Shown: one piece after another, positions 15,137 through 22,281 of the stretch
Layout: every line of letters begins with the position of its first letter
Numbering within the stretch: the stretch's first letter is position 1
Assembly (NCBI GenBank): GCA_910577465.1
Contig: CAJTMM010000029.1
Coordinates: 1 to 30,278 of the forward strand
Length of the DNA: 30,278 nt
Direction of reading: 5' to 3'
Origin: an uncultured Muribaculaceae bacterium
Lineage (GTDB): Bacteria; Bacteroidota; Bacteroidia; Bacteroidales; Muribaculaceae
Translations under genes and position numbers: made by a program
The notes under the pieces: model-generated
Told to the model about the DNA's origin: nothing
Databases searched by the model: none
What the model saw: only the letters and a program-made list of their open reading frames with translations

Positions 15137-15168
15137 CAAAAATACGGATAAGTGAGCGCAGTCCCAAA
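15137..15168 (-). promoter_or_regulatory. recF promoter, distal copy
   Basis: This is an exact spatial repeat of the proximal promoter: TATTTTTG (15144-15137) with TTTG (15168-15165) 20 bases upstream, 73 bases further from recF. It would give a leader of about 75 bases. Confidence 0.65.
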
Positions 15169-15238
15169 TTTATTTTCATCTCCGGCATGAAAAAAAGGGC
15201 ATGGAAATATCCGGAAATTCAATATGTGGTAAATTCGA

Positions 15239-15610
15239 TTATGTGGCTGATTGATTATTCCTTCTGATAATCGAGATAATGGAATATGCTGCTACGATTA
15301 TAAACTGCAAAACATTAAGGCATAACAGATAGAACCACCATGTGAGTCCCGCGCCACCTTCGCTCTTGAACAATAGTCCGTAACTCAACAGGGAATTATA
15401 TCCCAACCAAAATATAATATTGCATAATGCTGTTCGGTATCTGAACTTACGAATAATGGCTATGGCAATCAGCGACAGTGCAAACGCCACAGCAAGGAGC
15501 AATGTATCTTCACTCCATGATGAGCATAAGCATACTGAAACAGCCATAATTGCTCCGATAATCCATAATAGCCAAAATCGGTTATCGTAGTGTACCATAT
15601 AATATTTCAT
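15239..15610 (-). CDS. Hypothetical four-helix membrane protein
   Basis: This 123-residue protein has four likely membrane helices: about 12-30 (FWLLWIIGAIMAVSVCLC), 35-53 (TLLLAVAFALSLIAIAII), 62-80 (CNIIFWLGYNSLLSYGLLF) and 88-115 (LTWWFYLLCLNVLQFIIVAAY). It ends in a short basic tail. I do not recognise the family. Its ATG overlaps the stop of the preceding gene by one base (TAATG), so it is translationally coupled as the last gene of the island operon. The composition is AT-rich relative to recF. Confidence 0.7.
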   Translation of the reverse strand: MKYYMVHYDNRFWLLWIIGAIMAVSVCLCSSWSEDTLLLAVAFALSLIAIAIIRKFRYRTALCNIIFWLGYNSLLSYGLLFKSEGGAGLTWWFYLLCLNVLQFIIVAAYSIISIIRRNNQSAT

Positions 15611-16122
15611 TAAGACATATAATTCACGATTGCCGACTTATTCTTTGCAAAAAATTTACGTGAATTAATATTCAATGCTCCAAGAGCACGCGTTCCTTTT
15701 TCTCTTATATAAAAGAACGGGAAATTTACAGTTGCCACAAACTGCTTTCCTGAGTAATCCAGCATTATCTGATATTGCTTGTTTATATCGTCATACGTTG
15801 TATTCAAAATAACACAACTATCTGGTAGAAGTTTCTTTGTCTTTCGTATAACGTAACATTGCTTAAGCCAATTGTCATATAGAAACATACCGTTTGTAAC
15901 AACAAATATAATGAGAATGAAGAGTAATCCGAATATAATGACCTGACCGGATATTGTATCTCCATTATTCATTTGAATAAATAGGCAGATTGAAAATAAC
16001 ATTATACAAATTGCCAACACCCATGATATAGAGAACAGGATGGCATCTTTTAATGCAAATATGAAAGAGGTATAATAGGTCGTTTTTGTACCGTACCAAA
16101 AACGTTTATCAGTCAGTTTCAT
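15610..16122 (-). CDS. Hypothetical two-helix membrane protein
   Basis: This 170-residue protein has two long hydrophobic helices (about 27-50 and 60-82) and a soluble C-terminal half of about 85 residues (KKLLPDSCVILNTTYDD through RKFFAKNKSAIV). The C-terminal half has the alternating pattern of a small beta domain, likely cytoplasmic or membrane-associated. No known motif is recognised. It overlaps the 300-residue gene upstream by 14 bases and the 123-residue gene downstream by one base, so the three are a tightly coupled unit. It is AT-rich: 20 of 60 bases are G or C in row 15841-15900. Confidence 0.7.
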   Translation of the reverse strand: MKLTDKRFWYGTKTTYYTSFIFALKDAILFSISWVLAICIMLFSICLFIQMNNGDTISGQVIIFGLLFILIIFVVTNGMFLYDNWLKQCYVIRKTKKLLPDSCVILNTTYDDINKQYQIMLDYSGKQFVATVNFPFFYIREKGTRALGALNINSRKFFAKNKSAIVNYMS

Positions 16123-17011
16123 TGATTGTCGGGTCTAAAATGTTTCGGATAGTTTCTATTGTTTGTTGCCAGTCAGTCTTTTTCATATCGAATGACTGGG
16201 AACGGCTGCTGTCCCAATCAAAACCTTGACCATCTTTACGTCTCTTTCCAACTTCGATTGACAATTTATCGCCAAGATATTCTTTGCTGCTATATTCTAC
16301 AAGGCACATGGTGGAGTTCAGATTCAGTTGCCGCCACGACTGTTGCTTCATCGCTTTTATCAATTCAGACGGTTTCATATCCTCATATCTGCGCTTGACA
16401 CTTGTTTCGAGACAATCAAGCATGGTTTTCTCAAATTCTGAATCAGTGCAATCATGTGATAGAAAATAGATTGGTTTACTTGCGATACTATAATAAACCG
16501 TCAGGAAGATGTATTGCTTTGAAGTTCGGTATATTTGACATTTGGCATTTCTATCTTGTGGTACTTCAATCGTGTTATTGGTTTTTCCAACTTTTGACCA
16601 ACGATATACACCTAAAACGGCACCCAAAAGAATTATGACAATAAGCCATTTATCGTCGCTGTGGTCGTAGTAATCATATACAGTCATATTATTGGCTGGA
16701 TTATCCTTTTGATACATGACTCCAATAGTGTCACCAACGGTCAACCCTTTTAATCGTCTTCCACTACCTTTATAACTAATCCCATCAATATTCAGATGGT
16801 AGTATATAGACCATGAATTGCCGACACTTGAAATGTCTTCGATTGCCACTCTTGTCGAAACCGGATTATGCGCCAAATTCTCTCGTTTATTATTGAAAAA
16901 GAATCCGAAAACTAAAAACGGCACAAGAACTATAAGGATAGCCACAGTTGGCAAACCTCTTGTTCCTCGCTCTCCGAGAAAGAAACGATATAATTTGCTG
17001 TCGGACTTCAT
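16109..17011 (-). CDS. Hypothetical membrane protein, DUF3592-like ectodomain
   Basis: In this 300-residue protein, helix 1 (about 20-40) and helix 2 (about 121-138) bracket an 80-residue segment containing YYHLNIDGISYKG and GDTIGVMYQKDNPANN. This resembles the beta domain of DUF3592 proteins, which sits between two helices. The remaining 160 residues are soluble with no recognised fold. They hold several aromatic and Cys residues (for example HDCTDSEF and TMLDCLE) and a charged C-terminus. It lies 14 bases after the 76-residue gene. The DUF3592 link is a pattern impression, and an immunity or envelope-stress role is speculative. Confidence 0.6.
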   Translation of the reverse strand: MKSDSKLYRFFLGERGTRGLPTVAILIVLVPFLVFGFFFNNKRENLAHNPVSTRVAIEDISSVGNSWSIYYHLNIDGISYKGSGRRLKGLTVGDTIGVMYQKDNPANNMTVYDYYDHSDDKWLIVIILLGAVLGVYRWSKVGKTNNTIEVPQDRNAKCQIYRTSKQYIFLTVYYSIASKPIYFLSHDCTDSEFEKTMLDCLETSVKRRYEDMKPSELIKAMKQQSWRQLNLNSTMCLVEYSSKEYLGDKLSIEVGKRRKDGQGFDWDSSRSQSFDMKKTDWQQTIETIRNILDPTINETD

Positions 17012-17025
17012 GGCATCATGCTTAA

Positions 17026-17256
17026 TTATAAATATTTCACCATCAATAGAATTAAGACAGCAATAACAATCATTCCCAAACAGCCATTGGCAAAAGCATT
17101 ATCGTTATATGCAAGAGGGTCTTTTTTATCGCTGTTGTATAGCTTTTTATACGACACATCTTTTCTGCGGCAAACTATCCGCAGAAAGAAATACCGCATG
17201 CCGGCTCCGATATGCAGTGCTATCGCACTGATTATTGACTGCATAATTTCTTCCAT
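17026..17256 (-). CDS. Small hypothetical membrane protein
   Basis: This 76-residue protein has an N-terminal amphipathic-hydrophobic segment (about 4-26, SIISAIALHIGAGMRYFFL), a strongly basic middle (RIVCRRKDVSYKK) and a clear C-terminal helix (GCLGMIVIAVLILLMVKYL). It lies 21 bases after the 242-residue gene and 14 bases before the 300-residue gene on the same strand, which supports it being a real gene despite its size. The family is not recognised. Confidence 0.55.
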   Translation of the reverse strand: MEEIMQSIISAIALHIGAGMRYFFLRIVCRRKDVSYKKLYNSDKKDPLAYNDNAFANGCLGMIVIAVLILLMVKYL

Positions 17257-17277
17257 TATATGTGTTGTGCTATCGGA

Positions 17278-18006
17278 CTAATCATAGTCATAACGTTTTG
17301 TGTATGGCTGATATGATATGCAACGGGAATTTAGATAGTCATCAAAATTCTTATATTCATTTAGATTTTGCAGATAGTCCATGTAGGCATTATAATATTT
17401 TCGGCAATCCGCAATCAGATTGGAATCAATCTTATCCAGCCTTTTAGAAATCATTTCAAACTCATCCAAGTCATCCAACATTGCCGGGATGTCTGAAACA
17501 CTTGCTCCATTCATTCCATTCAAAATGCCGGAGGGAATCTCATGGATAGAAAAAGTAAGATACTCTTTGAGCGTATGATATTTGTAATTCAAGGCATCGA
17601 TATTTTCTGAATCATGTTCAAGAAGAAGATTTGCCAGTTCTAACGGCTCATACTTGTAGCCACAGTATTGGCAAAAAATAGCAAGAGGACTATCGGAGTA
17701 TATGTATGAGCTTTCGTGACCTCGGAAGCACTGAAAAAGGAATATCAAGCCTTCATGTCCGCCGTTTGCCAAGTCAGTGGCTACCGCCGGGCATATAACT
17801 TTTTGTATGAACAGTTGATTCCAACATATCGTATCGTGATTATGCCAAAAATCTTGAATCTCAGCTATCGACACAATTCCCTTGCCATATTCCTTTTTCG
17901 CCCACTCTTGAAGCATGGAATGGCGATGTTTTCTTTCAACTTTGCTCAGTCCCTCCGCTCTGAATTTATTACAGATTTCAAGATAGTCAGTTAGAATCTG
18001 TTTCAT
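17278..18006 (-). CDS. Hypothetical soluble protein coupled to the DUF1016 gene
   Basis: This 242-residue predicted soluble, mainly helical protein is of unknown family. It shows a basic N-terminal third (KVERKHRHSMLQEWAKKEYGKG), a CQYCGYKYEPLELANLLLEHD block with a Cys-x2-Cys pair, and acidic helices (AMLDDLDEFEMISKRLDKID). The general look, with a LANLLLEHDSENIDAL stretch resembling repeats seen in immunity-type proteins, is suggestive only. Its ATG overlaps the stop of the DUF1016 gene as ATGA, so the two proteins are made together and probably act together. It may stand in for the missing nuclease half of DUF1016, or be a partner or antidote. Confidence 0.65.
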   Translation of the reverse strand: MKQILTDYLEICNKFRAEGLSKVERKHRHSMLQEWAKKEYGKGIVSIAEIQDFWHNHDTICWNQLFIQKVICPAVATDLANGGHEGLIFLFQCFRGHESSYIYSDSPLAIFCQYCGYKYEPLELANLLLEHDSENIDALNYKYHTLKEYLTFSIHEIPSGILNGMNGASVSDIPAMLDDLDEFEMISKRLDKIDSNLIADCRKYYNAYMDYLQNLNEYKNFDDYLNSRCISYQPYTKRYDYD

Positions 18007-18806
18007 CGCTTACTCTGAAGATGGTCAATTATCGCTGTCTCCAAATTCGTTTTCGAGTATGCCGATTCTGTCGAGAAGCCTAAAAACTCTGCAACCACAG
18101 GGTTGCGCATGAATTTATGACGGTCTTTCTGATAATCGGCAGTCAGTTTCTTCATCTCATCAATGACCTCTCCCTTCTTCGATTCCGGAGTTTGGAGCAA
18201 GCGATAGTAATATTGAGAACCGATATTCCGGTCTAATGTGCGGACGCTCCAACCCTCCAATGCAGCTTCGCGCATATACCAATCCCGCTCATCCTCATCT
18301 GCGATTCGCATCAGACGCTCATAATGCGACCAAGACAAATTAGCCGGGAGAATCTGCGCCAATTCCAATTCAGCGGACGATGTACGCTGAATCACAGACT
18401 CAGAAAGGACAGACGGTGTCTGCCCTTTTGTCGGCAATAAATCAGACAGCGTCTGATGCTTTGACCACAATTCATCAGACATTGTCTGATGGATTGGTAA
18501 ATATTTGAATGTCAGATAAAATTTGCGAAAATTGATTATCTGTGTTTTGCTATAACCTTTACCGAACTCCCCGGTAAGGGCAAGTGATGCTACCTCAATC
18601 ACGTGCTTTCCATATTGGGCACGCGCCTTTCCATGCTGCTCTTGTTCAACGATGCGTCTGCCCACAAGCCAATTGCCTGCCACGTTGTAGAGGTCAACCG
18701 CTTGATAGGCTTTAGCCTTAGCCGTATATACAATCGCCTTGAGGTCAGATACAAACTCCACCTCGTCAGGCAACATCTCAATATGTTTAAAAGATTCGTT
18801 TGTCAT
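18003..18806 (-). CDS. DUF1016 (YhcG-family) protein lacking the C-terminal nuclease domain
   Basis: This 267-residue protein matches the DUF1016 N-terminal domain: AVDLYNVAGNWLVGRRIVEQEQ, YGKHVIEVASLALTGEFGKGYS, then the LSWSHYERLMRIAD and ALEGWSVRTLDRNIGSQYYYRLL blocks. Full YhcG proteins are about 340-370 residues and continue into a PDDEXK nuclease domain after the EFLGF...LETAIIDHLQ segment. Here the chain stops at SKR immediately after DHLQ, and no nuclease remnant is seen downstream. A linker (about 106-138) holds three 11-residue repeats. DUF1016 genes often accompany type I restriction loci, but none is seen here. The next gene overlaps by four bases. The family call is firm and the function unknown. 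Confidence 0.88.
   Translation of the reverse strand: MTNESFKHIEMLPDEVEFVSDLKAIVYTAKAKAYQAVDLYNVAGNWLVGRRIVEQEQHGKARAQYGKHVIEVASLALTGEFGKGYSKTQIINFRKFYLTFKYLPIHQTMSDELWSKHQTLSDLLPTKGQTPSVLSESVIQRTSSAELELAQILPANLSWSHYERLMRIADEDERDWYMREAALEGWSVRTLDRNIGSQYYYRLLQTPESKKGEVIDEMKKLTADYQKDRHKFMRNPVVAEFLGFSTESAYSKTNLETAIIDHLQSKR
18410..18490 (-). repeat. Three palindromic repeats with 33-bp period inside the DUF1016 gene
   Basis: Palindromes CAGAC-GGT-GTCTG (18410-18422), ATCAGAC-AGC-GTCTGAT (18441-18457) and ATCAGAC-ATT-GTCTGAT (18474-18490) are centred at 18416, 18449 and 18482, exactly 33 bases apart. They encode degenerate 11-residue units: HQTMSDELWSK, HQTLSDLLPTK and GQTPSVLSESV. Confidence 0.85.
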
Positions 18807-18810
18807 AAAG

Positions 18811-18842
18811 CAAAGTTACTCCAAAATGCTGAAAATTCACAA
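18811..18842 (-). promoter_or_regulatory. Promoter of the DUF1016 island operon
   Basis: On the minus strand TAACTTTG (18818-18811) is a perfect -7 box with TTG (18842-18840) 21 bases upstream. The predicted start near 18804 coincides with the ATG at 18806, implying a leaderless message or use of the later ATG at 18776 (MLPDEVEF). Confidence 0.55.
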
Positions 18843-18947
18843 TTTAAAGTTCAGTTTCTTCAACTTTACACATTGAGAGTAAGAGCCTTCGCAATCAATA
18901 AAATGGGTGCATAAAAGAGCAGAGTCAGCTAATTTTTATGGCAAGCT

Positions 18948-18969
18948 TCCCTGTGCGTGAGCATGGGGA
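18948..18969 (-). terminator. Hairpin after the DUF2750 gene
   Basis: Nine pairs with two G-T wobbles (18948-18956 with 18961-18969) close a four-base loop, 11 bases beyond the DUF2750 stop codon on the minus strand. There is no T tract directly after the stem, only an A/T-rich stretch further on, so termination is possible but weakly supported. Confidence 0.3.
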
Positions 18970-18979
18970 GTACCCTATA

Positions 18980-19360
18980 TTATTCATAGTCCTCCAAAGC
19001 ATATTTTAGACTATTACAAAATTCGTTGAGGGTGGTAATTTTACCATAATCTCCATTCGGGAGATAAAATGTTGATATTTTCCATCCATTGCTACTAATC
19101 AAGTCTTTAATCTCATTTACAAATTGATCAAGACTTATCTTTACACATTGCATGGATGTTCCGTAAATAACCATATCGCAATACTGGCATGCCGGCCAAA
19201 TCGGAAAAAGATACGTTTTATTGTAAGGAATTATAGCATAATCTCCAGTAGTAAATTTCGCAGAATATAGACTTTCATTATCTGCAATTCGTTTTATTGT
19301 ATACTCATATCTTTTCTCCGGATCAAGCAGAATAACTGCTTCAATTTCTTTATCAGTCAT
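18980..19360 (-). CDS. DUF2750-like protein, immunity-type
   Basis: This 126-residue soluble protein has a pattern fitting DUF2750: an early LLDPEKRYEYTIKRIADNESLYS block, a YLFPIWPACQYCDMV block at the position of the family's LPLWP segment, CVKISLDQFVNEI, and a closing region KISTFYLPNGDYGKITTLNEFCNSLKYALEDYE. From memory, DUF2750 proteins are often found in arrays of polymorphic-toxin immunity genes. No toxin is next to it here. It is separated from the DUF1016 gene by 173 bases and probably has its own transcription unit. The function is inferred only from the family. Confidence 0.65.
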   Translation of the reverse strand: MTDKEIEAVILLDPEKRYEYTIKRIADNESLYSAKFTTGDYAIIPYNKTYLFPIWPACQYCDMVIYGTSMQCVKISLDQFVNEIKDLISSNGWKISTFYLPNGDYGKITTLNEFCNSLKYALEDYE

Positions 19361-19411
19361 TGCGAGAGCATTATCGTTTCAAAATATGGCTAATGCAGGA
19401 GATGCGGTGGG

Positions 19412-20767
19412 CTATAGTCGGGAGAGGTCGACGGTGATGGCGGCGGGGTAGATGCGTGCAGGGTCGAAGAAGCGTGCGCAGCTGTTGACCATGTTTTCGA
19501 GGGTGGGGGTCAGGAGTCCATGGTATGCCACATTGCCGTTGACAGTAAGGGTTACGGGTTTTGCAAGGTCGACGAGTTGATTGTTGAGGTAGACTGTAAC
19601 TACGCCGGTGGCTGCGCGTGTGTAATATTTGGCGAAGTCAAGGGCTATGCCCCACCGCGGGTCGGTTTCGGTAGTTGTGTATTCGACGAGCGACACGCAG
19701 AGGTTGATGTCGTTGCCATTGATATCCATCTCATATAGGGTGCGTGTTGAGGTGTCGGAGTTGGAACGTTGGTCGACATAAAGGTTGTAGAATCCGTCGC
19801 GGTACAGACCGTCCATCTCGAAGTTTTCCCAAGTGACGTGCTTGGGGTAGGGATTGCGGGTGTGCTGCCGTAGCCATGGGGTGGTAGGGTCGTAGTCTAT
19901 GGCGTGTCCGTAGCCGGGTATCAGTTCCACTTGGTGAGTGTATCCGTCGGGGTGCAACCGCTGTAGGCTGTCGAGTGCCCGCTTGGTATATCGTGTGAGC
20001 TGCTCGCGGTAGAAGCCGAAGTCCTGATCGCCGGTGCGCAAAGAGAAAGCGGTGTTGCGCAGATTCTCGGCAGGAGCGTTCTTGAGCGGTTCGCCACCTG
20101 CCATCGGTCCTGCACCTGCCAGATAATCGGCATAGAAGGAACCCAACCGCTGACTGCCGTAGCCACCTTCAGATATGCCGAACATATAAATCTTATTAGG
20201 GTCGACCTGACCTGAAGCGAGAACCTGACGCAGGAGTTTGTCCCATGCGAATTGCTTAGCCCGCTGCCACCAACGGTAATATTCGCCTTCATTGGGTATC
20301 TGAGGGATGAAATATATGGATGGGGCATCATTGAACCGCTGACCGAGCTTTATGCCGTTTGCCCATTCATGGTCTTTGGGTCCCGAACCGTGGAGATATA
20401 GAAAAAACGGATAACCATCCTCCGGTTTCGAATCGCCCTTTATACCCCAATAGAAGGGCATAGAGGCTGAGGGTTCAAGCGTGTCGGGCAGGTTCCATCG
20501 CCAAGATTTGTCGGCAGTGAGTGGTGCCAATGCCGGAAGTTTCTCTTCTATGAAAAGATTGTTGGCTTTCAGCCATGATTGCCATACGGTGTGCTCGGTC
20601 GATGCTATCGCGTCAGGGGAGATGGTGCGTGTGGATACAAAGGGGGTATGGTTGCCCTGAAGATAGTTGAGGAAATATGATTCAATCTGCCAAGGTGTCT
20701 GTGCCGATGCAATCAGGGTGCCGAGCATCGTGGCGCATGCTAATATCGTTTTCAGATGGGGGTTCAT
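19412..20767 (-). CDS. Secreted alpha/beta hydrolase
   Basis: This 451-residue protein has a signal peptide (about 1-22, cleavage near SAQ-TP). The hydrolase core shows FFLYLHGSGP (121-130, oxyanion loop), nucleophile Ser199 in the elbow GISEGGYG, an acid candidate Asp246 or Asp248 in RTGDQDF, and His288 in PGYGHAID. This resembles the esterase/PHB depolymerase-like group of secreted hydrolases. About 150 residues follow the core and form a predicted beta-rich accessory domain (DGLYRDGFYNLYVDQ through AITVDLSRL). The product is probably periplasmic or exported. The substrate is unknown, with an ester or acylated glycan plausible. A near-consensus -7 box TAACTTTA lies at 20802-20795. It is divergent from the alkaline phosphatase gene across 147 bases. 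Confidence 0.85.
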   Translation of the reverse strand: MNPHLKTILACATMLGTLIASAQTPWQIESYFLNYLQGNHTPFVSTRTISPDAIASTEHTVWQSWLKANNLFIEEKLPALAPLTADKSWRWNLPDTLEPSASMPFYWGIKGDSKPEDGYPFFLYLHGSGPKDHEWANGIKLGQRFNDAPSIYFIPQIPNEGEYYRWWQRAKQFAWDKLLRQVLASGQVDPNKIYMFGISEGGYGSQRLGSFYADYLAGAGPMAGGEPLKNAPAENLRNTAFSLRTGDQDFGFYREQLTRYTKRALDSLQRLHPDGYTHQVELIPGYGHAIDYDPTTPWLRQHTRNPYPKHVTWENFEMDGLYRDGFYNLYVDQRSNSDTSTRTLYEMDINGNDINLCVSLVEYTTTETDPRWGIALDFAKYYTRAATGVVTVYLNNQLVDLAKPVTLTVNGNVAYHGLLTPTLENMVNSCARFFDPARIYPAAITVDLSRL

Positions 20768-20846
20768 AGAAAATATGGATGTGATTACTGTGCGTAAAGT
20801 TATGCGAAATATTTCAATTCTGTGTGCCGATACCGAAAATTGATGC

Positions 20847-20854
20847 TATATTTG
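20847..20854 (+). promoter_or_regulatory. -7 element of the alkaline phosphatase gene
   Basis: TATATTTG matches TAnnTTTG perfectly and would start transcription near 20861, about 54 bases before the ATG at 20915. No good TTTG lies at the expected -33 distance. No Pho-box-like repeat was recognised. Confidence 0.55.
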
Positions 20855-20914
20855 TGTCTATTGATGCCATTCAGGTAACAGTATGAGAAATAATTAAAAA
20901 AACAATATAAAATC

Positions 20915-22270
20915 ATGACTACATTCAGACGACTGATTCTGCTTAGTGTTTTGGCGGTGTGCTCGCTTGCCGCTTCTTCACAAGCCAAGTATGTGTTTTA
21001 CTTTATCGGCGACGGTATGGGCTGGGGACATGTCAATGCCGCGCAATATTATAACCGGATGGTGCGTGGGGCTGATGAGCCCTTGCTGATGATGCGCTTT
21101 CCTGTTGCCGGTTCGCTATATACATACTCGGCATCCTCGCCTGTGACTGATTCCGCGGCAGCCGGTACAGCCCTTGCCACCGGTAACAAGACCAACAACG
21201 GCATGGTGGGATTGTCGCCCGATACCATCACGGCTTACCGTTCGGTAGCCCGTGAGCTGAAAGATAGAGGATGGGGCGTGGGTGTGCTCACCTCTGTTTC
21301 TGCCGATGATGCCACACCGGCTGCCTTCTATGCACATCAGCCCAAACGCGGAATGCGTTATGAGATAGATTGCGAGGCTGCCGAGTCCGGTTATGATTTT
21401 ATAGGCGGAGCCAATCTCAGTGGCATGAAGGATGATAACGATGTGATGAAGCGTCTGACGTCCAATGGTTTCACCGTAGTGTATGATACGGATAACTCGG
21501 CGGCGGATAGTGCCGACAAGCTGGTGCTTCTCAGCCCGCAGGGCAAATCTGATATCGGCTACACCATAGATTCGATACCCGGTGCCCTGAACCTGCCGGA
21601 TATGACCAAGATGGCACTGAAGCAGGTAAGCCGGAAATCGCCCGACCGTTTCTTCCTGATGGTTGAGGGTGGAAATATAGACCACGCCGCGCATGCCAAT
21701 GACGGCGGTACGGTGATAAAGGAGATTGTGGCTTTCCAGGATGCCATAAAGGTGGCGTATGATTTTTATCTCTCGCACCCCGACGAGACTTTGATAGTGG
21801 TGACTGCCGACCATGATACCGGAGGTATGGCTCTAAATGGAAAAGTAAATCTCGGTATGGCTGACTATCAGCGTATGAGTAAGGATGCGATGTCGGATTA
21901 TTTCCGTGAAATGATTAAGAACGGTACTCCGGTAAGCTGGGCTGAGATGAAAGATTTCCTTAAAGCGAAACTTGGATTCTGGACTTCGGTAAAGGTAAAT
22001 GATGCCCAGAATGAGATGCTTGAGAAGGCTTTTGAAAAGACATTCGTAGCCCGCGAGGGTAAGGATGAGAAAGGCCTTTACAATTCGTTTGATGAATTTG
22101 TCAACAAAGTGTTTGATGTGATGAACCATCGCATAGGCACCCACTTTACAACCCGCAGCCATAGTGCCAATCCGGTACCGGTATTTGCCATAGGCAAAGG
22201 CTCGGAGCTGTTCGGCACAGTGATGAACAATACTGAAATACCCGTAAAAATCCTCAAAGCCACCCGCTGA
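20915..22270 (+). CDS. Alkaline phosphatase (PhoA superfamily)
   Basis: This 451-residue predicted periplasmic phosphomonoesterase has a signal peptide at about 1-24 (ending SSQA). The metal and catalytic residues of the alkaline phosphatase superfamily are visible: Asp33 in FIGDGMGWGH, nucleophile Ser80 in VTDSAAAGTALATG, Asp132/Thr134 in SADDATPAAF, Glu251, Asp256 and His260 in VEGGNIDHAAHAND, Asp299 and His300 in TADHDTGG, and His416 in TRSHSANPVPVFAIG. The length is normal. It would hydrolyse phosphate esters using zinc and magnesium. It converges on the histidine kinase gene with only 11 bases between the stop codons and no clear terminator. Confidence 0.95.
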   Translation: MTTFRRLILLSVLAVCSLAASSQAKYVFYFIGDGMGWGHVNAAQYYNRMVRGADEPLLMMRFPVAGSLYTYSASSPVTDSAAAGTALATGNKTNNGMVGLSPDTITAYRSVARELKDRGWGVGVLTSVSADDATPAAFYAHQPKRGMRYEIDCEAAESGYDFIGGANLSGMKDDNDVMKRLTSNGFTVVYDTDNSAADSADKLVLLSPQGKSDIGYTIDSIPGALNLPDMTKMALKQVSRKSPDRFFLMVEGGNIDHAAHANDGGTVIKEIVAFQDAIKVAYDFYLSHPDETLIVVTADHDTGGMALNGKVNLGMADYQRMSKDAMSDYFREMIKNGTPVSWAEMKDFLKAKLGFWTSVKVNDAQNEMLEKAFEKTFVAREGKDEKGLYNSFDEFVNKVFDVMNHRIGTHFTTRSHSANPVPVFAIGKGSELFGTVMNNTEIPVKILKATR

Positions 22271-22281
22271 TACAGTGTGAA

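Larger units (their letters stand above)
15064..15175. repeat. Tandem 73-bp-spaced duplication of the recF promoter segment
   Basis: Bases 15064-15102 and 15137-15175 are 39-base direct copies with three differences, each holding a complete -33/-7 pair plus the conserved spacer (ACGGATAAG, GAGCGCA). The intervening 34 bases are not repeated. The left copy also carries a 7-bp inverted repeat (CAATGCC 15086-15092, GGCATTG 15104-15110) that the right copy lacks. Confidence 0.85.

Noticed and set aside
15184..15204. Terminator after the 123-residue membrane protein gene (T7 tract on the minus strand near 15190-15196)
   Set aside because: No GC-rich stem precedes the T tract, only a direct repeat of GGCATG flanks it.
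18410..18490. CRISPR-like array
   Set aside because: The repeats are short, in frame inside a DUF1016 gene and have a 33-bp step with coding spacers, so this is a coding repeat.
18003..18806. DUF1016 as part of a type I restriction locus
   Set aside because: No hsdR, hsdM or hsdS gene or recombinase is present in the window.
21116..21814. 232-residue open frame opposite the alkaline phosphatase
   Set aside because: A shadow of a gene whose active-site residues are all present on the other strand.
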